Source of the DNA: Bacilli bacterium
GTDB lineage: Bacteria; Bacillota_I; Bacilli_A; RF39; UBA660
Direction of reading: 5' to 3'
Length of the DNA stretch: 7,912 nt
Assembly (NCBI GenBank): GCA_017519965.1
Contig: JAFWRK010000011.1
Span: forward strand, 1 to 7,912
The translations under genes were made by a program, and so were the position numbers. Below, piece by piece: positions 5,908 through 7,912 of the stretch. Position 1 is the first letter of the stretch; every line of letters begins with the position of its first letter. Under the pieces are notes generated by a model. The model was not told the DNA's origin. It saw only the letters and a list, made by a program, of their open reading frames with translations, and searched no databases.

Positions 5908-7315
5908 ATTGTATCTCTTCTATCTTCATTAAGTTAGTAGGTCTTGCTTCACCATTATTAGGAAAACTTCCAGTAAGAACGATGATATCACCTTTATCTA
6001 AATCAAAATTTTCTTTTGCTGCTTTAATACCATTAGTTATTACTTCATCAGTTGAATAGAAGAATGGTACTATAACAGGATAAACTCCCCAGTTTGCTCC
6101 TAACTTACGTCCAGTCTTTTCATCTGGTACTAATGCTAAAATAGGTGCATTAGGTTTTAAGTTACTAATTAATTTAGCTGTAAAACCACTCATAGTAGAA
6201 GCAACTATTACTTTACCATTTAATCTATTAGAACTTTCTACTACACATTCAGCAATACTTCCAGGTACAGATGATGCACACTCTGGAGTAATATAATTAA
6301 ACTTAGCATATTGTTCAGTAGTTTCACATATATTTGCCATAGCAGCTACTGTTTCAACTGGATGTTTACCAACAGTAGTTTCACCACTTAACATTACACA
6401 ATCAGTACCATCAAGTACTGCATTAGCAATATCTGATGTCTCTGCTCTCTTAGGTCTAAAATTACCCATCATAGTCTCTAACATTTCAGTAGCAACTACA
6501 CATATTTTACCAGCTTTTCTAGTTGCTTTAATTAATGCTTTTTGTACTATAGGTATTCTAGCACTAGGTATTTCATTACCCATATCTCCACGAGCAACCA
6601 TAATACCATCAGATACCTCTAAAATTTCATTTATATTTTTAATACCTAAATCACTTTCAATCTTACTAATGATTAGATAATCATCTCTACCATATTCATG
6701 ACATAGCTCACGTATAGCTAAAACATCTTCTTTAGTAGATACAAAAGAAGCAGCTATATATTCTCCATCACTTTCACAAGCAATTTTAATATCATGTTTA
6801 TCATCTTCACTTAAATAAGGAATATTTAGTTTTACTCCAGGTACACTAAGACTCTTCTTATTACCTAAAGTACCACCATTTATAATCTTACAAGTAACAC
6901 CATCTTCTTCTTTAGATACAACAACAATCTTCATTTTAGCATTTTCAACTAAAACCTCAGTTCCAACTTCTAAAGAGTCTATTGCTTCAGGATGATTAAC
7001 AGTAATTCTTTCTTGATTACCTACAACATTTTCTTTAACTAAACGAATAGTATTACCTTCGATTAATTCAATACTTTCCCCTTCTAGGACTCCACTTCTA
7101 AATTCAGGACCCTTTGTATCCCAAAGAATAGATAAATTTAGGCCTGTTCTTTCTCTTACAATATTAACTGATTCAATATTTTTTTCTCTTTCCTCATCAG
7201 TCATATGAGAAAAGTTAAATCTAGCAATGTTCATTCCAGCTAAAGCCATTTGCTCCATTACATCAGCTTCGCAAGAAGATGGACCAATACTACATATTAT
7301 CTTAGTCTTTTTCAT
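5906..7315 (-). CDS. pyk: Pyruvate kinase
   Basis: The last glycolytic enzyme, transferring phosphate from phosphoenolpyruvate to ADP. The 469 residues have the usual order: TIM barrel start KIICSIGPSS (5-14), ARFNFSH (31-37), DTKGPEFRSG (66-75), the B-domain insert (about 75-165), and the catalytic ISKIE (216-220, Lys218 and metal-binding Glu220). Then come ARGDMGNEIP (241-250, Asp244), ATEMLETM (275-282), RPKRAETSDIANAVLDGTD (287-305), MLSGET, and the C-domain to the end. The Glu in DTKGPE is the state associated with potassium-dependent enzymes. It lacks the extra PEP-utilising domain found at the C-terminus of the Bacillus enzyme. Several usually fixed positions differ (FSHM for FSHG, GDMGNE for GDLGVE, VENAKM for IDDGLI). 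The ATG is set by GGAGGAG at 7328-7322. The gene has its own promoter and ends in the bidirectional terminator. Confidence 0.97.
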   Translation of the reverse strand: MKKTKIICSIGPSSCEADVMEQMALAGMNIARFNFSHMTDEEREKNIESVNIVRERTGLNLSILWDTKGPEFRSGVLEGESIELIEGNTIRLVKENVVGNQERITVNHPEAIDSLEVGTEVLVENAKMKIVVVSKEEDGVTCKIINGGTLGNKKSLSVPGVKLNIPYLSEDDKHDIKIACESDGEYIAASFVSTKEDVLAIRELCHEYGRDDYLIISKIESDLGIKNINEILEVSDGIMVARGDMGNEIPSARIPIVQKALIKATRKAGKICVVATEMLETMMGNFRPKRAETSDIANAVLDGTDCVMLSGETTVGKHPVETVAAMANICETTEQYAKFNYITPECASSVPGSIAECVVESSNRLNGKVIVASTMSGFTAKLISNLKPNAPILALVPDEKTGRKLGANWGVYPVIVPFFYSTDEVITNGIKAAKENFDLDKGDIIVLTGSFPNNGEARPTNLMKIEEIQ

Positions 7316-7338
7316 TTGATACTCCTCCGAACACTATG

Positions 7339-7367
7339 ATTTTATCATAAGAAATTATACAATTCAA
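7339..7367 (-). promoter_or_regulatory. pyk promoter
   Basis: On the minus strand TTGAAT (7367-7362), a 17-base spacer and TAAAAT (7344-7339), with TG at 7347-7346, form a good sigma-A promoter with extended -10. The start would be near 7332, giving a leader of about 17 bases. It lies in the 83-base gap after fpg, so pyk need not depend on fpg transcription. No operator or leader hairpin is evident. Confidence 0.72.
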
Positions 7368-7398
7368 CAACATAAAATATTATTTTACTTAAAGTTTT

Positions 7399-7912
7399 CT
7401 ACTTTTGACACTTAGTACAATAATAAGTCCCTCTACCACCAATTTTTATCTTAGTAATAGTCTTCCCACAATTAGGGCAAGGCTTATTATCTTGACTATG
7501 TACAAGTAGTTCATTTTGAAATAATCCATGTACTCCTTCTTCTGAAGTAAATGACTTAATTGTAGTACCACCTAATTCAACAGCATGACTTAATACTTCA
7601 CGCGTATTATCAATTATCTTTTTACATTCATTCAATGTTATAGAATTAGCTTTTCTATTAGGATTAATACCACTCATAAATAGTATTTCATCATCATAAA
7701 TATTACCTATTCCACAAATAATACTTTGATCAAGTAATGCTGTTTTAATAGGTACTTTTAATTTAGATAATTTATTATGTAAATACTTCTTATCCAAAGT
7801 ATCATCATAAAATTCCTTACCCAATTCATTTAATGGTTTAGTATCATAAACTTCATCTTTAGGTATTAAATACATCTTACCAAACTTACGTACATCATGA
7901 TATCTAAAACTA
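7399..7912 (-). CDS. mutM: Formamidopyrimidine-DNA glycosylase (Fpg/MutM), C-terminal part
   Basis: A base-excision repair enzyme that removes 8-oxoguanine and formamidopyrimidines and nicks the abasic site. About 170 residues are visible; the frame is open to the right edge, so the N-terminus with the catalytic Pro-Glu and the N-domain Lys lies outside. Reading begins with FRYHDVRKFGKMYLI, the end of the N-terminal beta sandwich, so the internal Met at 7875 is not the start. The helix-two-turn-helix region holds LLDQSIICGIGNIYDDEILF and GINPNRKA, matching the conserved GxGNIYxDE signature. The C-terminus is an intact zinc finger, CPNC-X16-CTKC, with GGRGTYY before the second pair supplying the conserved DNA-contacting Arg. 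It ends TAG at 7401-7399. Endonuclease VIII is less likely, given the GIGNIYDDE context and the finger sequence. pyk follows after 83 bases on the same strand, with its own promoter. Confidence 0.95.
   Translation of the reverse strand, partial: SFRYHDVRKFGKMYLIPKDEVYDTKPLNELGKEFYDDTLDKKYLHNKLSKLKVPIKTALLDQSIICGIGNIYDDEILFMSGINPNRKANSITLNECKKIIDNTREVLSHAVELGGTTIKSFTSEEGVHGLFQNELLVHSQDNKPCPNCGKTITKIKIGGRGTYYCTKCQK

Noticed and set aside
7373..7387. Perfect AT-only palindrome between fpg and pyk, considered as the fpg terminator
   Set aside because: The stem has no G-C pair and no T-tract follows on the minus strand; it is likely chance in AT-rich DNA.
7316..7398. Riboswitch or attenuator ahead of pyk
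   Set aside because: The predicted leader is only about 17 bases and is mostly ribosome site; no structure fits.
1..7912. Mycoplasma-type code with TGA read as Trp
   Set aside because: The Trp codons I checked in murB, gmk and pyk are TGG, all genes run full length without in-frame TGA, and cell wall genes are present. Absence of TGA stops alone is too little evidence.
1..7912. Hidden mobile element, CRISPR array, tRNA, toxin-antitoxin or defence locus
   Set aside because: No direct repeat series, terminal inverted repeats, tRNA-like cloverleaf or recognisable defence protein was seen on either strand; nearly all bases are covered by housekeeping genes.

Overview
The window is very AT-rich chromosomal DNA from a low-GC Gram-positive (Bacillota) bacterium. 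Several things point to a compact, cell-walled member of or near the Bacilli. The murG-murB-divIB order is the Bacillus order, and the tRNA-Met cytidine acetate ligase is of the TmcAL/YlbM type. Arginine is mostly AGA, Shine-Dalgarno sequences are strong, and gaps between genes are short. Every visible Trp codon I checked is TGG and no real gene runs through a TGA, so the standard bacterial code fits. No TGA stop is seen among the genes that end here (TAA or TAG only). The species cannot be named from this.

Layout. (1) 1-762, minus strand: the N-terminal part of a multi-pass membrane protein that resembles GT-C-fold glycosyltransferases; it runs off the left edge. (2) 816-3497, minus strand: a tight operon murG-murB-divIB, covering the last cytoplasmic step of lipid II synthesis, UDP-MurNAc synthesis and septal assembly. 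It has its own promoter and ends in a hairpin that overlaps the divIB stop codon. (3) 3498-3663: a divergent promoter region. (4) 3664-5513, plus strand: tmcAL and gmk as a two-gene operon, ending in a hairpin that contains the gmk stop codon. (5) 5554-5883, plus strand: a small two-helix membrane protein of unknown function, probably with its own promoter. (6) 5882-5907: a bidirectional terminator shared with pyk, which arrives from the other side. (7) 5906-7315, minus strand: pyruvate kinase with its own promoter. (8) 7399-7912, minus strand: the C-terminal half of formamidopyrimidine-DNA glycosylase (Fpg/MutM), which runs off the right edge.

The window is mostly housekeeping: wall precursor synthesis and division, tRNA modification, GMP phosphorylation, glycolysis and DNA repair. 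I found no CRISPR array, mobile element, RNA gene, toxin-antitoxin pair or defence system. No new multi-gene system is evident. The points worth a second look are the GT-C-like gene next to the division genes, the orphan two-helix protein, the repeated extended -10 promoters with very short leaders, terminators built into gene ends, and unusual residues in guanylate kinase and pyruvate kinase.
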